Positions 13,301 to 20,738 of a stretch of 64,000 nucleotides of DNA are shown here, piece by piece (position 1 is the stretch's first letter; each line of letters opens with the position of its first letter). The stretch is taken from positions 310,001-374,000 of the forward strand of contig NC_010571.1 in the NCBI RefSeq assembly GCF_000019965.1, in the 5' to 3' direction. This stretch comes from Opitutus terrae PB90-1 (GTDB taxonomy: Bacteria; Verrucomicrobiota; Verrucomicrobiia; Opitutales; Opitutaceae). The notes under the pieces are model-generated. The model ran no database searches, was not told the DNA's origin, and saw nothing but the letters and a program-made list of their open reading frames with translations. Position numbers and translations under genes: made by a program.

Positions 13301-13677
13301 CGCAGCTCGGCCAGACGGCGACGGCCTTCTTCCACTTGGGCGGGCGTCATCGTGCGCAACAGGACATCCAGCGTGCGGGCGCGACTGCCGCTCTGCGCCG
13401 CGAGCGTCAGCCAAACATAGGCCTCCGACAAATCAGCCGGCATCTGGCGACCATCGGCGAACGCCAGGCCGAGATTATATTGGGCGATGGCGTTGCCGCG
13501 TTCGGCCTTGCTCCGAAGTGCGGCGATCGACGCCGGCTCTGAGCCGGAGGCCGCAGCCACGACGTCCGACGGCGCGGCGAATCCAACGAGCAGAACCGGC
13601 AATGCGCAGCGGAGCGCGCCTGTGCAGCGAAGCATCCGCGAGATCCGGCCCAACCACGCCCAGCGTGCGGAAATCAT
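10390..13677 (-). CDS. large envelope protein: signal peptide, Sel1-like repeats, long coiled coil, C-terminal LysM
   Basis: 1095 residues. A signal peptide sits near residues 15-42 (LRCALPVLLVGFAAPSDVVAA). Sel1/TPR-like repeats follow (GNAIAQYNLGLAFADGRQMP, DLSEAYVWLTLAAQSGS; residues ~58-100). A very long Ala/Glu/Gln-rich coiled coil covers about residues 170-1000. The protein closes with a LysM domain (VVFGDTLSGIARQYYGNG, about residues 1045-1093) that would bind peptidoglycan. It plausibly tethers or spaces the cell envelope. The ribosome-binding site AAAGGA lies about 7 nt before the ATG at 13677. Three 78-residue near-identical units sit in the coiled coil. It shares strand with the exosortase but a 281-bp repeat-bearing gap separates them, so co-transcription is uncertain. 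Confidence 0.85.
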   Translation of the reverse strand: MISARWAWLGRISRMLRCTGALRCALPVLLVGFAAPSDVVAAASGSEPASIAALRSKAERGNAIAQYNLGLAFADGRQMPADLSEAYVWLTLAAQSGSRARTLDVLLRTMTPAQVEEGRRRLAELRQARPELAGAPTTPVADSAPNEVPVAASNEPSPVLAAPAIDAADDKRQLSTELAAAWKETERLESELAAARASTSELARVQAELTDAQTALAGQSAELAAARAAAEKSGRALSVAAAEHTALVAQFTETSARLQRAESELAAAREQTAVLETTRRTLDETETQLRAASERAEALQRTAANRAGSVAEAETQRAELQSRLTQLTADLAAMTTARDAAVAKAHEIANLTEERQKQATENAELVARLETATAELAKHEAEANRLATERQMLAEHVAMLERERDAGTSELTARMAAIGRELQTARQEAVAAKNLAAEKAELAAKLSTANEQLVEQKQAAAQAGAEKEALVVRVTALERELQAVNADAPARLAGLQQELDVARREATTTVKNSEAEKTELAAKLSAANEQLVEQKQAAAQAGAEKEALVVRVTALEHELQAANADAPARLAGLQQELDVARREATTTVKNGEAEKTELAAKLSAANEQLVEQKQSAAQLGAEKEALATRVAALERELQAANADAPARLAALQQELETARQEAAAAKALVEATARAKTQAESELSALEGKYQQLLTSVSAQESELEKLRTAAAEVEPVRAAQAAAVEQVSALQRELAAAQAARDEAAARLATAAAAAREASTDSTTIAQLTAANQTLSARLEAATAAAGELAQIREQLAAATAEQGRVASQLTEVTSENDRLRTALSQAESARVPDVRRELETAQRALAETRQRLEIVAAEVGALRSQATAAAELTTRVRQLESENAELAALRQPAARTAELEAQVRQLEADNAALAVKAVAPMPSARSEQTEEKLETALRSYALLTAERDELLRRVDELTARIPSGDLQQQLKDANAELTTLRPQAAQVPELEGRIRQLESDNTALVVRVRSAAPTRPVVATVVRPEPAPATSAPAPAPVAPVVRTHVVVFGDTLSGIARQYYGNGNRWPELLAANRDVLRDEHSLVVGRTLRIP
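11657..12358 (-). repeat. three tandem 234-bp units in the coiled-coil coding region
   Basis: The word GTCTTCTCCG recurs at 11891 and 12125, exactly 234 bp apart. Units 11891-12124 and 12125-12358 are nearly identical at DNA level, and 11657-11890 is more diverged. Each encodes 78 residues beginning AEKTELAAKLSAANEQLVEQ. 234 bp is a whole number of codons and of heptads less one residue (78 = 11x7+1). Confidence 0.85.
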
Positions 13678-13917
13678 AGTCGTATCCTTTTAGGAGAAAG
13701 CGGTCTGAAAGCCTATCCTCATCACGTTCCGGTCTTAATCGTCACAAACTGGCGGTTTCTGCAATGGAGTGCGGGCGCCAGTTGGGCGACGCTCCGAGCC
13801 CGGAAAGCGGGCAATGTGCGCTCCCCGGTTCTTGCCGCACTAACTGGGTGCCACGTCGGGAGCAAATGGGAGTCTCGACTTGTCGCGACCGCTTGTCGAT
13901 AAAGGCGCCCGCACCGC

Positions 13918-15540
13918 ATGTCCGCTCCCATGCAAGTCCAGCTCGCGTTCCAAGGCGGAGGCGCCAAGTTGGCGCTGCTGCTGGCCGCGGCCGAGGCCAC
14001 GCAGGAAATGGAAGAGGCGGGGGAGATCAAGGTGACCCGGATCGCCGGCACATCGGCGGGAGCGATCGTGGGCACGTTGCTCGCCTGCAAATGCGACCTC
14101 GCTCGCGTGCGCGCAGGACTCGCCGGTGAGGAAGGTCGGAAACTTCTCGCCGCGTATCAGCCAATTTCCCGGATCGCGACCGTGCGCCGGTTTCTCGGCG
14201 GCCGGCCGTTTTGGTCGGAGGATCCGCTGAAAGCTTGGCTGGTGTCCCAGTGCGACGCGTTCTCCCGGACCGTGGGGCATCCGTTCACCTTCGATGACTT
14301 GCCGCGGCAGGGTCGGCCGAAACTGGTCATCGTTGCCACCAACCTTTCCGCCGGCCGCCGGCACGAACCGTCGGGCACGGCCGACGTGATCGGTTCAGTG
14401 CTAGCCTCCGCCGGGCTGCCATTCTGTTTCCGCACGTGGCGCAGTGGCAGCCAGGAGGTCCTGGTCGACGGCGGCCTGTGCAAAAACCTGCCCGTGGAAA
14501 CGCTCTTGCGGCACCAGGACGAGGATGGCCGCGTGCTCGCGTTCACCTTCAATCAACCGCGCCCCGCGACGTTGCGCGGGCTGAAGGATTTCCTGATGGC
14601 GCTGCTGGACGCCGCCATCAACGACTCCGTGCAATCGGCTCAGAATGTTCTCGGGGAGGACGCGGTTTACGTGCTCGACCAGCACACCCAGGCGATCACG
14701 ACGTTCAGCTTCAAGGAAGCGATCGGTTTTCTCCAGGATGCCGAGGCTTACGGCCAGGCGAAGCAGCGGGTGCGCACCTGGCTCGCGCACCTGCTAGCGC
14801 GCGAACGCAAAGAACTCCTCCTGCGCAACGACGGCGTGATCATGCAGGACCTGTGGCGGCGGCCAGTATCCGACGAAGCGCACCGGATGATCGACGCCGT
14901 CGGACGGATGTATGAACTCACCTACTCCGCGCCGCCGTTTCGCTATCACCGGATGCGAGTGGTGGTGACAGCCAACTGCCTGGCCCGTCCGGGCGAGGTC
15001 GGCTACGACGCGCCGGACGTGGTTGACTACTCCTTGGAGTTGGAGCCGGTGGACCATCCCATCGCCGCTCATCGGCTGCTCCTTTCAAACACGCAAAAGC
15101 AGCAGTATATCGCCGACTATCAGGTTTCGCTGCAGTGCCCCCCGGGGGCCAAATCACATTTCGAAGTCTTCGGCGCGACCGTGCGCACCGCCCCGCACGC
15201 CCGCGCTCTCGTCGCCTTTTTCGTGCCGCCGCTAGCGCCCGGCCGCGGCACCTACCAACTCACCCTCACGGACAAAACCGTCAACGCGTTCGTCGACCTC
15301 GACCGCGCGGGGCGGGATAACATCGGGGTGGAGCTCCAGAGGGCGTGCGGGCCCGTCGGGGTCGTGGAGATCATTTTCAAGGCGCCGCGCAATTTTCGCG
15401 CCGTCACCCTGGGAACCAGCAATGTTAGCTCGTTCGAACCGATGGATTTGCCTCAGACGGATCCGGCCTATCGAGCTTGGGGTTGGGTGGCGAAGGAACT
15501 CACCGGCTTTAAACGGATCGATTTGGAGCTGCACGCGTGA
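13918..15540 (+). CDS. patatin-like phospholipase with an unassigned C-terminal domain
   Basis: Patatin-family lipid acyl hydrolase. The oxyanion loop is FQGGGAK (residues 11-17), the nucleophile Ser46 lies in GTSAGA (G-x-S-x-G) and the dyad Asp184 in VDGG, so it should be active. The patatin fold ends near residue 330. Residues ~345-540 (from YHRMRVVVTANCL to the end) look like a beta-rich domain that I do not recognise, and they make the protein much longer than simple bacterial patatins. There is no signal peptide, so it is cytoplasmic. It is a single-gene unit, divergent from the LysM gene, with its own terminator at 15652. A role in membrane lipid turnover or in an abortive defence response is possible, but no nucleotide cyclase or other defence gene is adjacent. 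Confidence 0.8.
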   Translation: MSAPMQVQLAFQGGGAKLALLLAAAEATQEMEEAGEIKVTRIAGTSAGAIVGTLLACKCDLARVRAGLAGEEGRKLLAAYQPISRIATVRRFLGGRPFWSEDPLKAWLVSQCDAFSRTVGHPFTFDDLPRQGRPKLVIVATNLSAGRRHEPSGTADVIGSVLASAGLPFCFRTWRSGSQEVLVDGGLCKNLPVETLLRHQDEDGRVLAFTFNQPRPATLRGLKDFLMALLDAAINDSVQSAQNVLGEDAVYVLDQHTQAITTFSFKEAIGFLQDAEAYGQAKQRVRTWLAHLLARERKELLLRNDGVIMQDLWRRPVSDEAHRMIDAVGRMYELTYSAPPFRYHRMRVVVTANCLARPGEVGYDAPDVVDYSLELEPVDHPIAAHRLLLSNTQKQQYIADYQVSLQCPPGAKSHFEVFGATVRTAPHARALVAFFVPPLAPGRGTYQLTLTDKTVNAFVDLDRAGRDNIGVELQRACGPVGVVEIIFKAPRNFRAVTLGTSNVSSFEPMDLPQTDPAYRAWGWVAKELTGFKRIDLELHA

Positions 15541-15651
15541 GTCCGCAGTTTCCCCTTGCGAAAGCCCTAAACCAACCGATTGTAGGCCGCATGAACCGCT
15601 CTGGAATCATCATTCAGACCTGACGGGGTGAGCCCCCTCTTGATCGTGAGC

Positions 15652-15673
15652 AAAAGCCGCGAAAGCGGCTTTT
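15652..15673 (+). terminator. intrinsic terminator after the patatin gene
   Basis: AAAAGCCGC-GAAA-GCGGCTTTT, a perfect 9-bp stem with a GNRA tetraloop, followed by TCTGTTTTCT. It lies 112 nt past the patatin stop. Confidence 0.9.
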
Positions 15674-15747
15674 CTGTTTTCTGGTTCTGAGCTTCATCGA
15701 TTTGCTTCCGGCTTTAAGCTTACCGCTAATCGCCTATTGCTGCCCGG

Positions 15748-16968
15748 GTGCCCTGCACACCGCCCACCCAGCTTCTGGTCTTCGCTTCCACGCCGCCGCC
15801 GCTCCACGGCCAGAGCGTGATGGTGCAGGCGCTGCTCGAGGGGCTACCGACGATCGCGCCCGATCTCATTTTGCATCACGTGAACCCGCAGCTCTCGCGG
15901 GACGCTGCAGACATTGGGCGTTGGCGGTGGGGCAAACTGCGCTCGCTGCTGCGCGCCTGCTTCGAGGCGCGGCGGATTCGGCGAGAGCACGGTCCGATGA
16001 CGCTCTACTACGTGCCCGCCCCCGGCCGCCGCGCCGCACTCTGGCGCGATTGGCTGGTGATGCTGTTCTGTCGGCGACGATTCGAAAAACTCGTGCTGCA
16101 CTGGCACGGCGTCGGGCTCGGCAGCTGGCTTGCGAGCGAGGCCACCGCGCTGGAACGCTGGATCTGCCGGCGGCTGTTGGGCCGCGCCGATCTGTCGATC
16201 GTCCTCGCGCCGGAGCTCGTCGCCGATGCCCAGGCGCTTGCGCCGAAGCGGGTGGCGATCGTCCCGAACGGCATCGAGGCAGCGCCGATTGATGATCGTC
16301 GATCGCCGATTGGAGCCACAGACGGAGCGGACAAGGCCGCATTCGGGGATGAAGCCGCTTCAGATCGTGATGGCGCTCGGCGGTCGGCAATCGGCAATCA
16401 AAATTCGACAGTCGAAAAGCCAAAATCAGCCGTCACTCGCGTGCTTTTTCTCGGACTGTGTTCCCGTGAGAAGGGCTTGTTCGACACGCTCACTGCAATC
16501 GCGCTGGCAAATCAACGCGTGCCCGGCGGGTTCCGGCTGACTGTCGCCGGCGGTTGCGCGAGTGCACGCGAGGAGCAGGCGTTTCGCGCCGGGGCACGGG
16601 CGCTCGGCCGCGACGTCGTTCGCTACGTCGGATTCGCGGACGCCGCTCAGAAACGCGTGCTGCTCGACGACGCGGACGTGTTCTGTTTTCCGACATTTTA
16701 TCCGCACGAAGGCCAACCGCTCACGCTGATCGAAGCGATGGCGCACGATGTGCCGATCGTCACCACCCGCTGGCGTGCGATCCCGTCGATGCTGCCGTCG
16801 GCGAACGTGTGGCTCGTCGATCCCCATCAGCCGGAGCAGATCGCGAACGCGCTCGTCACTGCGCGGAATGCTCCGCCGCCCGCGGGCGAACTCCGCGCGC
16901 ACTACCTCGCCCACTTCACACGCGAGCGGCATCTGGCCGCGCTGGCGGCGGCGTTGGCCCACCGATAA
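15748..16968 (+). CDS. glycosyltransferase family 4 (GT-B), polysaccharide locus
   Basis: GT4-type enzyme, likely adding a sugar to a lipid-linked exopolysaccharide or O-antigen. The C-terminal nucleotide-sugar domain is clear: RVLFLGLCSREKGLFDTL, then FPTFYPHEGQPLTLIEAMAH with the E-x7-E motif, then VPIVTTRWRAIP. The N-terminal acceptor domain starts LLVFASTPPPLHGQSVMVQALL. Start is a GTG at 15748, as no ATG precedes the conserved region. Residues ~180-229 between the two Rossmann domains are a low-complexity insert with repeat-like DNA, absent from relatives I know. First gene of the locus 15.7-22.2 kb. It ends 1 nt from the convergent GT2 gene. Confidence 0.85.
   Translation: MPCTPPTQLLVFASTPPPLHGQSVMVQALLEGLPTIAPDLILHHVNPQLSRDAADIGRWRWGKLRSLLRACFEARRIRREHGPMTLYYVPAPGRRAALWRDWLVMLFCRRRFEKLVLHWHGVGLGSWLASEATALERWICRRLLGRADLSIVLAPELVADAQALAPKRVAIVPNGIEAAPIDDRRSPIGATDGADKAAFGDEAASDRDGARRSAIGNQNSTVEKPKSAVTRVLFLGLCSREKGLFDTLTAIALANQRVPGGFRLTVAGGCASAREEQAFRAGARALGRDVVRYVGFADAAQKRVLLDDADVFCFPTFYPHEGQPLTLIEAMAHDVPIVTTRWRAIPSMLPSANVWLVDPHQPEQIANALVTARNAPPPAGELRAHYLAHFTRERHLAALAAALAHR
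16285..16437 (+). repeat. repeat-derived insert between the two domains of the GT4 gene
   Basis: DNA of the ATCGTCGATCGCCGATTGGAG / CGGCAATCGGCAATC / AAAATTCGAC-AGTCGAAAAGCC type, matching the style of the intergenic arrays at 1022-1127 and 2241-2391. It is in frame and encodes a polar loop (DDRRSPIGATDGADK and SAIGNQNSTVEKPKS) at the interdomain hinge. Confidence 0.6.
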
Positions 16969-16969
16969 A

Positions 16970-17959
16970 TTATGGGGCTGGCGCCATGTCATCGCGCGAG
17001 AGAGTCCTCCCTTTCAGGGCGCGCGGCCAGCGACCGCGCCGGCCAGTCACCGCGTGCCAGCCGCCAAGGAGCACCGCGCCAAGTTTTTCCCGACGGTTTT
17101 CGCAAAACAGCATGAGCTTGATGAAATCGCGACCATAACGACTCGCGTCTCGTATGACCCACCACGGATCGAAGCTCAGATAATTCGCATACAGAATCAG
17201 GAGATTGCGGGCTTGGTAGTAACGACGCGCGGCATCGTAGTCGTTGATCCGAGGCTTCAGCCCTAGCCAGCGACGCTGCTGATACTTTCCCATCGCGTGA
17301 CTAAGCACGACTCCGCAGATCTCAAGGACCAGCCAACCCGCTCGCCGGCACCGCAGACAGAATTCGAAATCCACACACGCCATGAAAAAGTCCTCGCGAA
17401 ATCCGCCGAGCGCCCGCAGCGCGGCGACCGACACCAGATTCCCCGACGAAGCGGTCACTGGCACTGGTACGGGTGCCTCCCCATCCTCGGATTCCGGCAC
17501 GGGCCCTCTCGCGGGCGAGTAGACAAAGCCGAGATAGCGGTCGCGATAGAGCGGCGCCACGACGGCCACGCGCTCGCGGTCGGGATGGCGATCGTAGGCC
17601 GCCAGCAAATCGGCAATATAGGTTTCGGGAACCAGGCTGTCCTGATCAAAGGTCGCGACCCAGTCGAACCCGTCAGCCAGCGCTCGCGCGACGCCTTGGT
17701 TGAAGGCGGAGGCGATGCCGAGGTTTTCCTTATTCTCGATCCACTCTACGGCCGGATCATCGCGCAGCGGCGCGAGTCGTTCGCGGCTCGCGCCGCTCGC
17801 CTCGTTGTCCACCACGATCACGCGATCCACCTGGCGCAGGATGGCTTCGACGTTCGCAGGGACCTCCGGTCCGGGATGATAGGTGACGACGACGGCGCAG
17901 ACCCGCGAGTCCGCCGATGGCGGAGTCGTTGCTGGGAGGTGCGGTCTGCTGATGGACAT
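16970..17959 (-). CDS. glycosyltransferase family 2, rhamnosyltransferase-like
   Basis: GT-A enzyme. The start of the fold is CAVVVTYHPGPEVPANVEAIL, with VIVVDN next. The metal-binding DxD equivalent is ATFDQDS, and GGFREDFFMACVDFEFCLR is the acceptor/catalytic block with its acidic residues. This pattern resembles the RfbN/RfbF-type rhamnosyltransferases of O-antigen loci. No dTDP-rhamnose synthesis genes are in the window, so the donor is unproven. 329 residues, complete. It is transcribed opposite to its locus partners, divergent from the flippase across 107 bp. Confidence 0.85.
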   Translation of the reverse strand: MSISRPHLPATTPPSADSRVCAVVVTYHPGPEVPANVEAILRQVDRVIVVDNEASGASRERLAPLRDDPAVEWIENKENLGIASAFNQGVARALADGFDWVATFDQDSLVPETYIADLLAAYDRHPDRERVAVVAPLYRDRYLGFVYSPARGPVPESEDGEAPVPVPVTASSGNLVSVAALRALGGFREDFFMACVDFEFCLRCRRAGWLVLEICGVVLSHAMGKYQQRRWLGLKPRINDYDAARRYYQARNLLILYANYLSFDPWWVIRDASRYGRDFIKLMLFCENRREKLGAVLLGGWHAVTGRRGRWPRALKGRTLSRDDMAPAP

Positions 17960-18066
17960 CCAGGTCAGTCAGGCACAAAAAGAATACGTCGCCAAAAACA
18001 AACGCCCCGGTTCCGATTCGTGCCATCCTCAGCCTCTTCGCCGCTGGCTCTGGAAGACCCACCCGC

Positions 18067-19308
18067 ATGACGGTCACCTCGAAGGAAATCATCCATCGTC
18101 TCCTCCCCATCCTCAGCGCTCAGGCGATCGGCCTCGCGAGCGGCGTCGCGGGAGTGTGGCTGGTCTCGCGCTTGGTCACCCCGGCGGATTATGGCGCCTA
18201 CGGCGTGTTCATCGCGCAGGCCACGATTGGGGCGAGCGTGGTCTACGCAGGTCTGCTCCAGTTTGTCAGCCGGCACTGGCAGGCAGCTCCGGACCGATTC
18301 ACGCTGCTGCGGGAAACCCTGGCCGCGATGGGAAGTAAAATACCTTGGCTGCTGATCGCCTGCGCGGCGGCCACGCTGCTCACGGCACCGCGTCAATGGG
18401 TACTTTATGCCAGCTTACTTTTCGCCTGCGCGTTGTTGGTGACGGTCGCGCAGCTCGCTCAAACGGCCCTGCAGGCCGCCCGCGAACACTGGCGCGACCT
18501 GGGCATCTCGGCCGGCCTTTCGGTCACGCGATCTTTCCTGCCGCCGCTGTGCTACGTGACGACGGGGGCTGGTCTGACGGCATTGCTGACGGCTTTCCTG
18601 TTGCACGCTGGCGCGGGTGCGGCCCTTGGTGCGGCGGCCTTGAGGCGCTGGCGTCGCGGGGCCTCGCTCCCACCAGCGATTCCGATGCTATCGTCGGTCT
18701 ACTCGGGCCCGCGCTTCGTAGCGCTGGCAGCAGCCGGATGGATTCTCGCCGGGCTCAACCGCTGGATTGTCGCGTGGTTCTTCGGTGTGGAGCAGGCCGG
18801 ATACTTCAACCTCGCGACCAATCTCGGCGCCGTCCTGCCGTGGATGGTCGGGGTGGTGTTGCTGCAGTATGTGCAACCGCAATGGTTCGCTGCCGACGCG
18901 AGCGATCCAGCGGCACGCGAACACCTGTTGCGCGCGGTCGACCGCATCGTGCTGCTCTACGTCGCCGTTGCTCTCGCGGCCGCGGCCACCGTTCACGCCT
19001 GCGTACCGCTGCTAACCGGAACACTGATCAGCCCGCGCTACGCCGACGCCTCCGGGTTCGTCTTCATGGCTGGCGCTTCGGCAACGGCCGGCTCGACGGG
19101 CGTCTTCTATCATGCGCTGCTCATGGCAGCGAAGCGCGAGCGGGCGTGCAGCGCCGTCGACCTCGGCGGCGCCGCCTGCCTCATTGTTGGCGGCGTGGTC
19201 AGCGCCATGGCCGGATTGGCTTGGTTCAAGAGCTGGCTTTTGTTTTCTCCGGTCGTGCCGTGGCTGGTCAACCGCACGCTCGCCCGACGCGCGCTATCCG
19301 GGCGTTAA
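18067..19308 (+). CDS. Wzx-like polysaccharide flippase (MOP superfamily)
   Basis: 413 residues and about twelve hydrophobic segments. The start, IIHRLLPILSAQAIGLASGVAGVWLVSRLVTPADYGAYGVF, broken over two helices, is the usual polysaccharide-export flippase opening. NRWIVAWFFGVEQAGYFNLATNLG is the typical second-half motif. It should flip undecaprenyl-linked repeat units across the inner membrane. It sits between two glycosyltransferases and upstream of the ligase, as expected for a Wzx/Wzy-type locus. Confidence 0.85.
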   Translation: MTVTSKEIIHRLLPILSAQAIGLASGVAGVWLVSRLVTPADYGAYGVFIAQATIGASVVYAGLLQFVSRHWQAAPDRFTLLRETLAAMGSKIPWLLIACAAATLLTAPRQWVLYASLLFACALLVTVAQLAQTALQAAREHWRDLGISAGLSVTRSFLPPLCYVTTGAGLTALLTAFLLHAGAGAALGAAALRRWRRGASLPPAIPMLSSVYSGPRFVALAAAGWILAGLNRWIVAWFFGVEQAGYFNLATNLGAVLPWMVGVVLLQYVQPQWFAADASDPAAREHLLRAVDRIVLLYVAVALAAAATVHACVPLLTGTLISPRYADASGFVFMAGASATAGSTGVFYHALLMAAKRERACSAVDLGGAACLIVGGVVSAMAGLAWFKSWLLFSPVVPWLVNRTLARRALSGR

Positions 19309-19359
19309 CGGAAACGTGCCTGCCTCAATCCTTCCTTCACGCAAAACGATTGGTCCGCA

Positions 19360-20532
19360 GTGAACACCCGTTCGCCAATCTCGCGCCGGCCGCTACGCGT
19401 GCTCCACTGCGTCTCGCACTTGGCGCTCGGCGGCGCGGAGCGCATCGCTCTGACGATCATCACGGCGCTTCGCGCGGAGATCGATTTCGGACTCTACGCG
19501 GTGCGCGGACTCGGTGATGGAACCGTGGGTGAGTCGCTGCGCGACGAAGTCGCGCAGCTCGGCATCCCGCTGTATCTCGGGGCCCCGGTCCCAATGCGAT
19601 TTGGTGGGATGATTACCGGGGCGGTCGGACTGGCGGCCGCCGCGCGGCGATTTGCGCCCGAGGTGATCCATCTTCACACCGAAATCCCCGAGGCGAGCTA
19701 CGCTGCGCTGGCGGCGGTGCGTCCGTCACTCGCCCGCGTTCCGCTGGTGCGGACGATTCATAACTCGGTTTATTGGGAATTCTGGCGGCCGCTGGGACGC
19801 TGGAGCGACCGTCGGATGAGTCGGAGCCTCTGTGCCGCCGTATCGGCCGATGCGTTGAAAGCGGTTCGCCGGCTGCGTGCGGAATCAGGTGCGGCGCCGT
19901 TTTCCGCCGAGCCGCTCGTGATCTACAGCGCGGTGGCTCCTGGGCCGGCCAAAACCGTCCAAGCCGCGCTGGCTTCCGATGAGTTGCGGATCATCTTCGG
20001 CGGGAGATTTGAGCCCGAGAAAGGCGCGGATCTGCTGCCGCAGATCTTGCGGGAGGCGATCGTGCCGGCCGGCCGCCGCTGTCGGCTGTGGATCTTCGGC
20101 AGCGGCACCCATGCGCCGCAACTTCGCGCGTTGGCGGCAGCCTCCCCGGCCGGCTGGGCGGTAGAGGTGCATCCGCCCGTCGCCGATTTCCGCGCCCGGC
20201 TGGTAGAGGCAGATATCGCGATTGTGCCCTCACGTTTCGAAGGACTGGGGTTAGTCGCGATCGAGGCGGCGCTGGCTGGAGTGCCCCTCGTGGTCACGGA
20301 CGCACCGGGGTTGCGCGAAGCGGTCCCGCCGGAGCATCCCTGGCGGGCGAGCCCCGGCGACCCCGGCGGTTTCGCCACGGCACTCAGCGACGCGCTCGCG
20401 CACCCTGAGCGCTGGCCCGCAGCGGTGCGCGCGGCGCAACGGTTCGCTGCGGAACGGTTCAGCATGGCCGCGATGCGCGATAGCTATCGGGCGTTGTATC
20501 GGCAATCGCTGGAACAGCCCCGAACATCGTAG
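19360..20532 (+). CDS. glycosyltransferase family 4
   Basis: GT4 retaining enzyme, 390 residues. The N-terminal domain starts VLHCVSHLALGGAERIAL, the common 'GGxE' opening. The donor domain has IIFGGRFEPEKGADLLPQIL and then IVPSRFEGLGLVAIEAALAGVPLV with both catalytic-site Glu residues. Start is GTG at 19360, 51 nt after the flippase stop. Likely acts on the lipid-linked glycan of this locus. Donor and acceptor sugars cannot be read from sequence. Confidence 0.88.
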   Translation: MNTRSPISRRPLRVLHCVSHLALGGAERIALTIITALRAEIDFGLYAVRGLGDGTVGESLRDEVAQLGIPLYLGAPVPMRFGGMITGAVGLAAAARRFAPEVIHLHTEIPEASYAALAAVRPSLARVPLVRTIHNSVYWEFWRPLGRWSDRRMSRSLCAAVSADALKAVRRLRAESGAAPFSAEPLVIYSAVAPGPAKTVQAALASDELRIIFGGRFEPEKGADLLPQILREAIVPAGRRCRLWIFGSGTHAPQLRALAAASPAGWAVEVHPPVADFRARLVEADIAIVPSRFEGLGLVAIEAALAGVPLVVTDAPGLREAVPPEHPWRASPGDPGGFATALSDALAHPERWPAAVRAAQRFAAERFSMAAMRDSYRALYRQSLEQPRTS

Positions 20533-20738
20533 GTGAGCGCGATTCGAGTGGAGCCCACCGTCCTCCGCGGGCTTGAGCTACGCCGACACAGCCTACCGGA
20601 CGGCAAGCTCCACCTTGTAATCACCACCCAACGGCGTTGACCAAACCCGGATTGTGCGCTGCGGTCACCGCATCTCGTCGCTTACTGCATGCGCCTGAAC
20701 TGGTCTTCTATCGTGGCCGCGACGGCTCTCGGCCGCCC

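Noticed and set aside
13918-15540. Patatin as a CBASS effector (CapV-like)
   Set aside because: There is no cyclic-oligonucleotide synthase, ubiquitin-like or NucC-type gene nearby, only envelope genes. I keep it as a patatin with an unknown tail.
15595-15621. GGAAT at 15603 followed after 16 nt by CGGG as a further ECF promoter
   Set aside because: The -10 does not match CGTC and the site precedes the patatin terminator, with no start codon within about 120 nt.
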